In this document: positions 1-9,161 of the stretch, one piece after another
How positions within the stretch are numbered: position 1 is the stretch's first letter
Layout: the number at the start of each line of letters is the position of its first letter
Assembly (NCBI GenBank): GCA_002773855.1
Contig: PEZY01000005.1
Span: forward strand, 124,001 to 188,000
Direction of reading: 5' to 3'
DNA: 64,000 nucleotides
From: Candidatus Buchananbacteria bacterium CG10_big_fil_rev_8_21_14_0_10_33_19
GTDB lineage: Bacteria; Patescibacteria; ABY1; 2-01-FULL-39-33
Made by a program: the position numbers and the translations under genes
The notes under the pieces: generated by a model
Seen by the model: only the letters and a program-made list of their open reading frames with translations
The model's database searches: none
What the model was told of the DNA's origin: nothing

Positions 1-1055
1 CCTAAAATAAAAGTATCGCCGACAGTAACATTACCGGTATTAGAGCTATTAATGTTGTTACCACTAGCTACCCAATACCCGCCACCGCCACCAGCTTGAG
101 AATCTACATATCCTTTAGTAGCCGCATCATCGATATTAATGGGATCAGCTAAATTATTAATTCTTTTGGAATTCATGTTAATACCATCATATACAGTTAA
201 ATTACCGCCCTCATCCATTTGAAAAATAAGGTCATTGGAACCATTTCTAACATTAAAAAAATTATCACCTGGATTTGAAGACTGATCATAATCCATACGT
301 AAAGCAATATTACCATTACTATTTACATAATTCGTTTGAACACTAAAAGAATTAAGTGAACTTGGTGTGTTTATATCTCCACCACTATTTATTTCTTGGT
401 TTGTATAAATACTTCCACCAACATGCAATTTAAAATCGCTACCGGGAAGACCAGCCCAATTGCCAAAATATAAATCACTAACACCAGCTCCATCCATGCG
501 AATAGCTTTACCTGGAGCCATATAAATGTCATCTCCAAATACTCCTTTCCCAGTTATATTCATATAAGCTGATTGAGGTGAAGATGGACTAGCTAAAATG
601 TAAGGGTTAGCTACACAGGCACACCCATTCCAAGTAGAGCCGCCAGCACAAGCTGTCGGTGTTAAACAAGTGCCAGTTGAAGAACAATAAGTATCTCCGG
701 CTATTCGACAAGTTGTGGTACAATTGCCACATTGATCGGTGGTAACTTTTTTAGTCACACAAGTTGGATTTTCACCACTATAAGCCGGGCCACAAGTATT
801 ACCACAAGTTACATTAGGTGCCGGACAACTCCAAGAACAAGTACCACAATTCAAAGTCCATTGAGGTACTCGATTGTCAGGAATACTGGTCGTACAAGTA
901 CCGCAATATTGCTCTCCCTCGCCACAGACTAAAGTACCATAAGTTGTAGGACAGTCGGCAAAAGTCGTGGCTTGCACCGATCTAGTGTAGCCAAACAAGC
1001 CAACCCCAAAAGCTATGATAAATAAAATTAAAATTAGTAGTTTTTGATTATGCAT
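1..1055 (-). CDS. Secreted Cys-rich surface protein with phage-tail-like region (C-terminus beyond window)
   Basis: The frame is open from an ATG at 1055 to the left edge, about 351 residues, so the C-terminus is missing. Residues 1-30 are a signal peptide (short MHNQK start, hydrophobic stretch, then SVQA). Residues about 33-165 are very rich in Cys in short C-x2-C and C-G-x-C spacings. From about residue 170 the text turns Gly/Asn/Asp-rich and carries a DAATKGYVD motif, as found in phage tail fibres and tail-fibre-like bacterial proteins ahead of S74-type C-terminal domains. Its start is 30 bases beyond the stop of the next minus-strand gene, so the two are probably co-transcribed. Likely role: cell-surface adhesin or appendage. 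Family-level function is inference. Confidence 0.75.
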   Translation of the reverse strand, partial: MHNQKLLILILFIIAFGVGLFGYTRSVQATTFADCPTTYGTLVCGEGEQYCGTCTTSIPDNRVPQWTLNCGTCSWSCPAPNVTCGNTCGPAYSGENPTCVTKKVTTDQCGNCTTTCRIAGDTYCSSTGTCLTPTACAGGSTWNGCACVANPYILASPSSPQSAYMNITGKGVFGDDIYMAPGKAIRMDGAGVSDLYFGNWAGLPGSDFKLHVGGSIYTNQEINSGGDINTPSSLNSFSVQTNYVNSNGNIALRMDYDQSSNPGDNFFNVRNGSNDLIFQMDEGGNLTVYDGINMNSKRINNLADPINIDDAATKGYVDSQAGGGGGYWVASGNNINSSNTGNVTVGDTFIL

Positions 1056-1085
1056 AATATTATATTTATATAGTTTTAATTTTAT

Positions 1086-2216
1086 TTAAAAACAACAGGC
1101 TACTTGTCTAGGGGCATTGCATTGACTCAACATCACACTACCCCCTTTGTCATTGGCCAAATTAAAATTCCAAATCGATCCATAAGCCGTAGCACTGCCA
1201 TCTGTCCAACCAACACAATCATTTATTAGATATGTATCTTTAAAGCCAGCAACTCCAGTACTAATCCAAGCATAACCACTGGTACCAGATAAATCACCAG
1301 GATTTCGAGCAATGACCAACATTTCATCAGCGCTACAATTATGACTACCAGAAAAACTTGTATTGCACGTAGAATTCATACCATTATAACCACCTCGAGC
1401 ACCATTATAAGTACCAGGTGTTACTAAACCAGCAAAGGTGGTTATAACACTACTATCTAAACACTTACCATCATCAGTACAAAAATCCGCCGCCGTTACT
1501 ACGCCACCACCAGAAAATTTTACGCGGTCACTACCAGTATTCCAAAACCGCAAATCATTAGTCCCACCGCCATTTGGACCATCATGATAAATACCCCAAT
1601 GAGTATTGACTCCGGGTACACTTTGAATATCAATTTCGGCGTTAGCGTTTTCATTATAAATATGTAAATCTTTATTTGGAGTGTCAGTTCCAATACCAAC
1701 CTTGCCACTTTCATGAATTTTAAAAATAGGATTATCAGCACTATCTCGCACATTAACATAAGAATATGGTACCACTGAATTTCTAGATATATATAACCCC
1801 TCAGCATTGCCGGTATTAATAGCCACTTTAGCAAATGACAAGGGCCACGTTGGCAAACCAGTAATCGCTGTGCCAACGCCAATATTACCAGCATTATAAA
1901 AGATGCCATGGATATCTTCTTGCCAGACTCCCAAAACATCAGACCAACTAGTTTGACAATCTGTGCCAGTAATACCAAAACATAATTTAGTAGTAGTCGC
2001 TACGCCGCCAATAGTTAACCCCCCAGATTTTACCTGATTGATAGAACCAGTATTAAGTGGTGGGGCAACATTGCCGTCTGGTGGCGCTAGAGTTGGTTCT
2101 TGCCAAGCGGCTAAAACAAAATTAAGGCTCACTAAAAATGCCACAAAAAGCACGGCAGAAAATACAAAGCCGGTTACAAACGAATAAAGTTTTACTGTTT
2201 TTTTATCACCTTCCAT
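1086..2216 (-). CDS. Membrane-anchored surface protein with tail-fibre-like motifs
   Basis: 376 residues. A short basic N-terminus is followed by one hydrophobic segment (about residues 12-36) that could be a signal peptide or an anchor. Next comes a Pro/Gly/Asn stretch (EPTLAPPDGNVAPPLNTG), then GGLTIGG, of a kind I associate with Parcubacterial surface proteins. VGIGTDTP followed by LHI matches the repeat seen in phage tail-fibre and S74-peptidase-associated proteins. The C-terminal 120 residues hold most of the Cys, including a final ACCF. It is followed on the same strand by the other surface protein at 1-1055. No good Shine-Dalgarno is visible before the start. Function is inferred as adhesion or structure; no enzyme motif is seen. 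Confidence 0.75.
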   Translation of the reverse strand: MEGDKKTVKLYSFVTGFVFSAVLFVAFLVSLNFVLAAWQEPTLAPPDGNVAPPLNTGSINQVKSGGLTIGGVATTTKLCFGITGTDCQTSWSDVLGVWQEDIHGIFYNAGNIGVGTAITGLPTWPLSFAKVAINTGNAEGLYISRNSVVPYSYVNVRDSADNPIFKIHESGKVGIGTDTPNKDLHIYNENANAEIDIQSVPGVNTHWGIYHDGPNGGGTNDLRFWNTGSDRVKFSGGGVVTAADFCTDDGKCLDSSVITTFAGLVTPGTYNGARGGYNGMNSTCNTSFSGSHNCSADEMLVIARNPGDLSGTSGYAWISTGVAGFKDTYLINDCVGWTDGSATAYGSIWNFNLANDKGGSVMLSQCNAPRQVACCF

Positions 2217-2374
2217 GGAGTAAAAGTCTTGATTGACTTATCAACAGTTATATTATACAATTTTATTATACAATAAAATCACAAAAATCAGAAGTAAACT
2301 TTATTTATTATAACATAAAATTAACTTCAAAACAAAATAAACAAAATTAATTAACAACTAAATTCACAAACACT

Positions 2375-2932
2375 ATGGAAAATATTATCTGGATTATCGT
2401 AGGTGTAGTTGCCTTAACAATTTTTTGGCTAATTGCAATCTACAACGGACTAATCACCTTAAAAAACCGCACCGATGAAGCCTGGTCTGATATCGATGTC
2501 CAACTAAAAAGACGTTATGACTTAATTCCTAATTTAATCGAAACTGTTAAGGGTTATACTAGTCACGAACAAGAAACCTTAAACCAAGTAATCGCAGCCA
2601 GAAATAGCGCCATGAGCCAATCTGGTGGCATCGAAGAAAAAGCTCAGGCGGAAAATGCTCTATCCTCTACTCTTAAATCTATTTTTGCTTTAGCTGAAAG
2701 CTACCCAGATTTAAAAGCCAATCAGAATTTTTTAAAACTTCAAGACGAGCTAGCCGATACCGAAAACAAAATCCAAGCTGCTCGCCGATTTTATAATGGC
2801 AATGCTCGTGACTTTAATATTAAAATGGAAGTCTTTCCAAACAATTTAATTGTTAAAGTCTTAAAATTTAAAAAGTTTGATTTTTTTGAAGCTAATGACG
2901 AAGAAAAGAAAAACATTGAAGTAAAATTCTAA
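2375..2932 (+). CDS. lemA: LemA family membrane protein
   Basis: 185 residues with one N-terminal transmembrane segment (about residues 3-25), then a helical domain with the LemA hallmark: R-T-D-E-A-W-S-D-I-D-V-Q-L-K-R-R-Y-D-L-I-P-N-L, followed by V-K-G-Y-x-x-H-E and A-A-R. LemA proteins are small bitopic envelope proteins of unclear biochemical role. They are often encoded beside HtpX-type M48 proteases, as here (htpX starts 78 bases downstream). Length and order are normal for the family. A role in envelope proteostasis is inferred from the neighbourhood. Confidence 0.95.
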   Translation: MENIIWIIVGVVALTIFWLIAIYNGLITLKNRTDEAWSDIDVQLKRRYDLIPNLIETVKGYTSHEQETLNQVIAARNSAMSQSGGIEEKAQAENALSSTLKSIFALAESYPDLKANQNFLKLQDELADTENKIQAARRFYNGNARDFNIKMEVFPNNLIVKVLKFKKFDFFEANDEEKKNIEVKF

Positions 2933-2943
2933 ATTTAATTAAG

Positions 2944-2992
2944 TAAGCTAATAATCAAACGGGCATTATCTGTCTTTAAAATTATTAGCTTA
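2944..2992 (+). other. Inverted repeat between lemA and htpX
   Basis: A 12-base arm at 2944-2955 is the exact reverse complement of 2981-2992. The loop is 25 bases, and a short T-rich run (ttttaa) follows. It could be a weak terminator or an mRNA-processing hairpin that sets lemA against htpX levels. The loop is long and the U-tract poor, so the call stays open. Confidence 0.4.
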
Positions 2993-3010
2993 TTTTAATA
3001 ACCAACACCT

Positions 3011-3895
3011 ATGTATAATCAAATCGATTCCAATAAAAGAAAAACCTGGGCTTTGATAATTATTTTTATCAGTTTAATTTCACTACTTGGTTATTTTGTC
3101 GGCTATATAAGTGAAGCTGGTAACAGTATTTTAATCATCGCTATTATTATTTCAATTGCTATGAGCTTGTTTGGTTATTTTTCTGGTGACAAGGTCGCCC
3201 TAGCCACCTCTGGTGCCAAAGAAATTACCGAAAATGATAACCCTTATGTTTATCGGATGGTGGAAAATCTTTGTATTACTGCTGGTATGCCTGTGCCAAA
3301 AGTTCATCTAATAAATGACGAAGCTATTAATGCTTTTGCTACTGGTCGCGATCCTAAGCACGCTTCTATTGCTATTACCACTGGGGCGGTAGCCAAATTA
3401 GAAAATGAAGAGTTAGAAGGGGTTATTGCTCATGAATTAGCTCACATTAAAAATTATGATATTAGACTAATGACAGTCGTTATTATTTTAGTTGGTATTA
3501 TCGCCCTCTTATCTGATTTATTTTTACGAATGACTTTCTTTGGTGGTGGTAAACGTGATAATGATCGTGGTGGTAATCCAGTTTTATTAATTATTGGCTT
3601 AGTTTTAATAATTCTCTCACCAATTATCGCTCAGTTAATAAAATTTGCTGTGTCCAGAAAACGTGAATATTTAGCTGATGCTTCTGGCTCACTTCTAACT
3701 CGTTACCCTGAAGGCTTAGCTAAAGCTTTAGAAAAAATAGAAAACGATCATACTATTTTAAAACGAGCTAATAACGCTACTGCTCATTTATACATTTCTA
3801 GTCCGTTTCGTGGCACCAAGAAATTCTTAGCCAACGCTTTCTCCACTCACCCACCACTTCAAGACCGTATTTCTAAATTAAGATCAATGAATTAA
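3011..3895 (+). CDS. htpX: HtpX-type M48 membrane metalloprotease
   Basis: 294 residues. Two N-terminal transmembrane helices (about 12-30 and 37-56) and two central ones (about 153-173 and 193-215) flank a cytoplasmic zinc-protease domain. The zinc site is HELAH at residues 141-145, with the downstream glutamate in the REYLADASG motif. The family cleaves misfolded or damaged inner-membrane proteins. It sits between lemA and clpC, all on the plus strand; only three bases separate its stop from the clpC start. This is a quality-control cluster. No unusual features. Confidence 0.95.
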   Translation: MYNQIDSNKRKTWALIIIFISLISLLGYFVGYISEAGNSILIIAIIISIAMSLFGYFSGDKVALATSGAKEITENDNPYVYRMVENLCITAGMPVPKVHLINDEAINAFATGRDPKHASIAITTGAVAKLENEELEGVIAHELAHIKNYDIRLMTVVIILVGIIALLSDLFLRMTFFGGGKRDNDRGGNPVLLIIGLVLIILSPIIAQLIKFAVSRKREYLADASGSLLTRYPEGLAKALEKIENDHTILKRANNATAHLYISSPFRGTKKFLANAFSTHPPLQDRISKLRSMN

Positions 3896-3898
3896 ACT

Positions 3899-6382
3899 AT
3901 GGAAGAAACTTTCGAAAAATTCTCTAACAACTACAAAAAATCCCTCCAAGCTGCTGCTGAACTGGCGACTGATCTTCAACATGAGTCTGTTAATCCTTGG
4001 CATATCCTTTACGGTTTAATTTGTCAAAAAGGCAGTGTCGGCGCTGAACTCCTAAATTCTCTAGAATTAAATACTGATAACATTAAAGATACTATTATCA
4101 AATTATCACTAGGCGATTTTAAGTTAGAATTAAAAACCGCTCCGAAATTTTCTGAATCTGCCAAAAAAATAATTCAAAAGTCGGTTAAAATTGCCTATAT
4201 TAACGATCATAAATATGTTGGTACCGAACACTTACTAGCCGCTATTATAGAAGCTAGTGATGATAATATCGAAAAGCTACTTAGTATTCTAAAAATTTCT
4301 AAAGCCGAGATAACCTCTCAAGTTATTACGATGTTAAAAAGTGCTTCCAAAATTCCAGACTTAACCGAAACTTTTAAAGTTACAGACAAAGATTTAGAAT
4401 ATGATGAATATGATGACTTGGAAAAGCGCCAATCTATTTTGGATTTATTTGGCACCGAATTAACTGCTGCCAAAATCCAGAAAAAAATTGACCCCATTAT
4501 TGGCCGAGACGAAGAACTTTTAAGAATTATTCACATCCTATCTCGACGTAATAAAAACAATCCAATTATCTTAGGCGAACCCGGTGTTGGTAAAACTGCT
4601 ATTATCGAAGGTTTGGCCAAAAAAATTGTCGACGGTGACGTGCCAGAAGCCTTACTAAACAAAAAAATTTACGCCCTAGATTTAACCTCGACCGTTTCTG
4701 GTACTATGTATCGCGGTGAATTTGAAGGTCGCATCAAACAAATAATTGACGAGGCTAGAAACCGGCCAGAAGTTATTTTATTTATTGATGAAATCCATAA
4801 TATTGTTGGAACTGGTTCAGCCTCTGGCTCGATGGATGCTGCTAATATTTTAAAACCGGCCCTCGCTCGTGGTGAGATCAGATGCATTGGAGCTACTACT
4901 TTTACTGATTACCGTAAAAGTATCGAAAACGACCCAGCTCTGAATCGCCGATTTCAACCAGTAAAATTAGCCGAGCCCTCCGAACAACAAGCTAAAGAAA
5001 TATTACACGGTATCAAAAACTATTTTGAAAATTTTCACCGAGTCGAAATTAGCGACGAGGCTATTGATTACTCTGTGGAATTAAGTCAAAAATATATTAC
5101 TGATAAATTTTTGCCAGACAAAGCTATTGATTTAATCGATGAAGCGAGTGCGGCTATTAGAGTTAACAAAAAACCCACTAGAGTAGAGCAAAAAATCAAA
5201 AAACTTAAATCAGACATTATAGATCTAAAAAATAAAAAGAACCAAGCCGTCATCAAAGAGGATTATGACTTGGCCATAAAATTAAAAGACCAGGCTCAAG
5301 AATTAGATGATGCATTAACTAAAATAGAAAAAAGCCTTGAAGCCCAAAAAAATAAAATGATTGGCACTATTTCTGGCCAAAATATCGCCAAAATAGTTTC
5401 TAAAGCCACTGGTATTCCCACCGAAGATTTGATTTCATCAGAAAAAAGAAAAATCATGCGCCTGGATAATTCCCTGCAAAAGAAAATTATCGGCCAAAAC
5501 ACAGCTACCGCTCTGATTTCTGATTTTATCAAAAGAGCCAAAGCTGGCTTAACCCCAGACAATAAACCCTTGGCCTCATTTTTACTAGTCGGCCCCAGTG
5601 GTACCGGCAAAACTCACACTGCTAGAATTTTAGCCGAGGAATTATTTGGTGATCGTGATGCTTTGATTAAAATCGACATGTCCGAGTACAGTGAAAAATT
5701 TAATACTTCCAAATTAATTGGTGCTCCAGCTGGCTACGTGGGTTACAAAGAAAGTGGCCATTTAACCGAGAGAGTTAAGCATAAACCCTATTCTATTGTT
5801 TTATTTGATGAAATTGAAAAAGCCAATCCAGAAATATTTGATTTACTATTACAAGTTTTAGAAGACGGCTACCTTACAGATGCCGCTGGTACCAAAATAA
5901 ATTTTCGCAACACTATTATTTTGATGACTTCCAATATTGGATCACATCATTTTAGCAAAAAAAACGAAACCATTGGTTTTGATTCTTCAATTATTAATTC
6001 AGTAACTAATGATATTAATAATAAAATCATTGATGATATCAAAGAATTCTTTAAAATAGAATTTATTAACAGATTAGATGAAATAACTTGCTTTTCACCA
6101 CTATCAGAAAATGACTTAGAAAAAATAACCAAACTAGAACTTAATGATTTATCAACTAGATTAAACAAAAAAAATATTACCGCTGAATTTGATCAATCAG
6201 CTATTAAACTAATAGCCAAAGAAAGCAAACAAATAGATCAAGGCGCTAGAGGTATTAAAAAAGCCATTCAAAAATTAATAGAATCTAATATCTCCCAAAA
6301 AATATTAGAAGACAAAATAATTAGTGGCTCCAGAATAAAAATAAATACCGAAAAAGAAAAAATTGTTATCAAAATTAAATAA
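3899..6382 (+). CDS. clpC: ClpC-type AAA+ chaperone ATPase
   Basis: 827 residues. An N-terminal double Clp-N repeat (about 1-145) is followed by AAA domain 1 with Walker A GEPGVGKT (226-233) and Walker B LFIDEIHN. A middle segment with a UVR-like helix pair (about 445-480) marks ClpC rather than ClpB, which has a much longer coiled coil. AAA domain 2 has Walker A GPSGTGKT (565-572) and a C-terminal D2-small domain. It unfolds proteins, usually feeding ClpP. No ClpP gene is in this window, and the ClpP-contact loop was not confidently identified. Last gene of the lemA-htpX-clpC set; a strong terminator follows 25 bases downstream. Confidence 0.92.
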   Translation: MEETFEKFSNNYKKSLQAAAELATDLQHESVNPWHILYGLICQKGSVGAELLNSLELNTDNIKDTIIKLSLGDFKLELKTAPKFSESAKKIIQKSVKIAYINDHKYVGTEHLLAAIIEASDDNIEKLLSILKISKAEITSQVITMLKSASKIPDLTETFKVTDKDLEYDEYDDLEKRQSILDLFGTELTAAKIQKKIDPIIGRDEELLRIIHILSRRNKNNPIILGEPGVGKTAIIEGLAKKIVDGDVPEALLNKKIYALDLTSTVSGTMYRGEFEGRIKQIIDEARNRPEVILFIDEIHNIVGTGSASGSMDAANILKPALARGEIRCIGATTFTDYRKSIENDPALNRRFQPVKLAEPSEQQAKEILHGIKNYFENFHRVEISDEAIDYSVELSQKYITDKFLPDKAIDLIDEASAAIRVNKKPTRVEQKIKKLKSDIIDLKNKKNQAVIKEDYDLAIKLKDQAQELDDALTKIEKSLEAQKNKMIGTISGQNIAKIVSKATGIPTEDLISSEKRKIMRLDNSLQKKIIGQNTATALISDFIKRAKAGLTPDNKPLASFLLVGPSGTGKTHTARILAEELFGDRDALIKIDMSEYSEKFNTSKLIGAPAGYVGYKESGHLTERVKHKPYSIVLFDEIEKANPEIFDLLLQVLEDGYLTDAAGTKINFRNTIILMTSNIGSHHFSKKNETIGFDSSIINSVTNDINNKIIDDIKEFFKIEFINRLDEITCFSPLSENDLEKITKLELNDLSTRLNKKNITAEFDQSAIKLIAKESKQIDQGARGIKKAIQKLIESNISQKILEDKIISGSRIKINTEKEKIVIKIK

Positions 6383-6405
6383 TTTTGTCAGTAAATACAA
6401 CATCT

Positions 6406-6434
6406 AAAAAACCCGCTTTGAGCGGGTTTTTTAT
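6406..6434 (+). terminator. Rho-independent terminator after clpC
   Basis: An A-run leads into a GC-rich stem (aaaacccgct / agcgggtttt) with a three-base loop, ending in a long T-run. It closes the lemA-htpX-clpC unit. The A-run upstream makes it potentially bidirectional. Confidence 0.9.
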
Positions 6435-6448
6435 TTACTATTTTTTAT

Positions 6449-6478
6449 TTGGATTATTACCATAAAAAATGGTATAAT
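6449..6478 (+). promoter_or_regulatory. Candidate sigma70 promoter of the 6.5-12.5 kb operon
   Basis: A -35-like TTGGAT at 6449-6454, an 18-base spacer and a perfect TATAAT at 6473-6478 lie just after the clpC terminator and about 22 bases before the next start codon. A small hairpin (accat / atggt) sits in the spacer. The -10 is strong, the -35 moderate. Confidence 0.6.
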
Positions 6479-6500
6479 AATTCTATAATTGAAGATAAAA

Positions 6501-7142
6501 ATGTCTGATAACTTAGCTCACAAATTAAATAGTTATAATTTTAATAACCAATCGTCAGTTACTAATGTAAAAGACAATTCTTTCAATTCTAATTCACCAC
6601 AGCTAACCATAGATAGGTTAAAACATCAATCTAAAAATACCGACAAAACAGCCAATAACAATCAACCAAATAATAGTCCAGCCAGTCAATTAAACCAAGC
6701 TAAAAACATAGCTAGCAAAGCCTTGTCTGGCAATCTGACTGGATCAGCCACTGACAGCGTTGAGATGGGCACGCAAGTAGGCTCACAATGGCTACTCACT
6801 ACTCTATGGGGTTCAGTTTGGGTAGATTGGACATTACTATCACTACTAGGTTTAAATGTTTTTTTAGCTTTTTCACTGCTACTACCAAATTATGTTTGTC
6901 AGTTTGGTGACGATTATTTAATTGGTAAATGGCTACCGAGCAAAGATTTAGCCAAATGGACAGAAATTATTTTACTAATGATTATTAACGCTTTTATTTT
7001 GACTATTATTTTAATGCTAACATACCTTGTCTATAAATTTGCCACTTGTGGTACCTGGGATTTATTTAATTCATGGTTATCAGGTGCTCTACCAGGTGGT
7101 GACACAGCCTTGTCGGCAGTTCAAAAAAGATGTTTTCAATAA
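6501..7142 (+). CDS. Unrecognised membrane protein heading the VirB2/RadA operon
   Basis: 213 residues from the ATG at 6501; an in-frame TTG at 6489 would add four residues, but I prefer the ATG. The first 95 residues are Asn/Ser/Gln-rich and probably disordered. Two long hydrophobic segments follow (about 105-130 and 150-180), the second near a Cys/Thr-rich patch. No motif is recognised. It lies 26 bases before a membrane-anchored propeller-like protein and is the first gene of a tightly packed operon that includes VirB2-like proteins. Participation in that envelope machinery is inferred only from position. Confidence 0.7.
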   Translation: MSDNLAHKLNSYNFNNQSSVTNVKDNSFNSNSPQLTIDRLKHQSKNTDKTANNNQPNNSPASQLNQAKNIASKALSGNLTGSATDSVEMGTQVGSQWLLTTLWGSVWVDWTLLSLLGLNVFLAFSLLLPNYVCQFGDDYLIGKWLPSKDLAKWTEIILLMIINAFILTIILMLTYLVYKFATCGTWDLFNSWLSGALPGGDTALSAVQKRCFQ

Positions 7143-7168
7143 AAATAATAAATAAATAATTTATAATT

Positions 7169-8419
7169 ATGAATTTAGACTGGAAAAAATTAGGAATAAT
7201 GGCTTTATTTTTAGGCGCAGTGGCTCTATTTGCTTTTTTTATTTACTATTTCTTTTTTAGACAATTCATAACCCCCTCAGAAACAGTAGTCACCAATACT
7301 AATCAAACCACCGGTCAATTACCGGTCACTATTAACATCAATGGCCGAATCTATACTGTTAATTCTAATACTGGACTACCTGTTACTAACGATAATACTA
7401 ACACTATAATTAACACCTCAACTAATAACCAACCATCAGAAACAGCTAGCGGTGGTCTAACTACTGTCAATGAACTCACTAAAACTCCATCACTCTTTGC
7501 CATAGCTACCAAAAACGGCCAAGTTATTTACTACAACCCGGCTGATGGCAAATTCTATACCTTATCAGCTGATGGCGATATCAAAGAATTTAGTGATGAA
7601 GTTTTTTTTAATGTAAGTGGAGCTATTTGGTCTCAAAATAGAGACAAAGCCATTTTAGAATATCCCGATGGTTCTAATATAATTTATGATTTTAAAACCA
7701 AAGAACAATTAACCCTACCACAGCACTGGTATGATTTTACTTTCTCGCCTACCGACCAGCAAATTGCTTTTAAAAGTGGGGCCCTAGATCCAGAAAATAG
7801 ATTTTTAGCAGTAGCTAAATTAGACGGCTCTCAACCAATTATTTTAGAAAATTTAAATGACCAAGGTGACAAATTTAATGTTAATTGGTCACCTAATCAA
7901 CAGATGGTAGCCACCTTCACTCAAGGTAAAGATTTAGATAAATCAGAAGTTTATTTTGTTGGCCTCAACAACGAAAATTTTAAATATATGCTAGTTGAAG
8001 GTCGTGATTTTAGAGGCCAGTGGTCACCGACTGGTGACAAAATGGTTTATAGTGTTTATAGTTCTAATAATGATTTCAAACCTCAACTTTGGGTATCCGA
8101 TGCTGGCGCTAATACTATTGGCAATAATCGTCACAGTATTGGTTTGGAAACTTGGGCTGACAAATGTACTTTTTCCAGTAACAGTAAACTTTACTGCGCT
8201 GTGCCTAATAGTTTACCAGTAGGGGCTGGTATGAATTCTTTAGTTGCTAATAGTACCGCAGACAAACTATATGAAATTAATTTAGACACTGGTGCCAAAA
8301 CCTTAATTGCCAATCCAGACGGCGATCACACTATGTCTAATATAATAATCAACGAAAATCTTAATTATTTAATGTTTACTGATACTAACAATAATAAAAT
8401 CTATAAAATTAATCTATAA
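7169..8419 (+). CDS. Membrane-anchored beta-propeller-like (TolB/WD40-type) protein
   Basis: 416 residues. One N-terminal anchor (about 8-31) is followed by a Thr/Asn-rich linker (to about 100). The rest consists of repeated beta-strand blocks with W-S-x-(N/T)-x-(R/Q/D) turns, for example IWSQNRDKAI, NWSPNQQMVA and QWSPTGDKMV, typical of TolB/PD40-like propellers. This suggests an extracytoplasmic scaffold or binding domain. The stop lies seven bases before the thiol oxidoreductase gene. No catalytic site is seen. TolB-like repeats are a structural call; exact partner unknown. Confidence 0.7.
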   Translation: MNLDWKKLGIMALFLGAVALFAFFIYYFFFRQFITPSETVVTNTNQTTGQLPVTININGRIYTVNSNTGLPVTNDNTNTIINTSTNNQPSETASGGLTTVNELTKTPSLFAIATKNGQVIYYNPADGKFYTLSADGDIKEFSDEVFFNVSGAIWSQNRDKAILEYPDGSNIIYDFKTKEQLTLPQHWYDFTFSPTDQQIAFKSGALDPENRFLAVAKLDGSQPIILENLNDQGDKFNVNWSPNQQMVATFTQGKDLDKSEVYFVGLNNENFKYMLVEGRDFRGQWSPTGDKMVYSVYSSNNDFKPQLWVSDAGANTIGNNRHSIGLETWADKCTFSSNSKLYCAVPNSLPVGAGMNSLVANSTADKLYEINLDTGAKTLIANPDGDHTMSNIIINENLNYLMFTDTNNNKIYKINL

Positions 8420-8426
8420 TTTAAAT

Positions 8427-9161
8427 ATGAAGGCCAACAAAAAAACCAACCAAAGAAATTATTTAAAATTTATTCTTATAGCTATTGGAGTTTTTTTTAT
8501 TACTCTACTATTATTGGCTATGTTTACTACCAAATCAGTAGCTACTGTCAATAATCCTCTGGCCAATATACTCAAAGACTTCGAAAACCAATCTACAATT
8601 GAATCTTCTAATTTATTAAGTTATGTAAGGCAAAATACTATCACCGAACCAACTATTAATAGTCACTCTCCTGTTTTAGGCAATACCGATGCTCCAGTTA
8701 CAATATTTGAATTTTCCTGTTACGGTTGCCCAGCTAGTCGTGATATTCAACCTGTTTTAAAAAATATTTTAAATAAATACTCTGATCAAGTAAAAATTGT
8801 TTGGAAAGACCTGCCTATACCAGACCTCTATCCTCAAGCTGAATTAGCTCATTTAGCTTCTAGATGTGCTGGGGATCAAGGTAAGTTCTGGGAATACCAT
8901 AATTTACTATGGCAAAACCAAGATAACTTTTCGATTGATAATTTAAAAAGCATTGGTAAAAGTTTAAAACTTGATACCAATAAACTATCCAACTGTATAA
9001 ATACCAAACAATTTCAAAATTTAATTGACCAAGATGTTAGTGAAGCCGCTGATTTGGCAATTTCTGGCACTCCACATTTTTATGTCAACAATCAAGAAAT
9101 CTTTGGTGTGGCCACCCTAGAAGATTTCGAAATAGTTATTAATGCCGAACTAAACAGATAA
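8427..9161 (+). CDS. DsbA-like membrane-anchored thiol oxidoreductase
   Basis: 244 residues. An N-terminal hydrophobic anchor (about 13-35) leads to a thioredoxin-fold domain of the DsbA/Thioredoxin_4 type. The redox pair is C98-Y-G-C101 within FEFSCYGCPAS, and the cis-Pro loop is GTPHFYVN. It probably forms or isomerises disulfides outside the membrane. The next gene starts on the last base of its stop codon, indicating translational coupling. The Cys-rich exported proteins at 1-2.2 and 24.7-33.7 kb are natural candidate substrates (inference). No DsbB or VKOR partner is in the window. Confidence 0.88.
   Translation: MKANKKTNQRNYLKFILIAIGVFFITLLLLAMFTTKSVATVNNPLANILKDFENQSTIESSNLLSYVRQNTITEPTINSHSPVLGNTDAPVTIFEFSCYGCPASRDIQPVLKNILNKYSDQVKIVWKDLPIPDLYPQAELAHLASRCAGDQGKFWEYHNLLWQNQDNFSIDNLKSIGKSLKLDTNKLSNCINTKQFQNLIDQDVSEAADLAISGTPHFYVNNQEIFGVATLEDFEIVINAELNR

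Noticed and set aside
732..932. Plus-strand reading frame of 66 codons
   Set aside because: It lies antisense within the Cys-rich surface protein; Thr/Ser-rich composition comes from the complementary strand.
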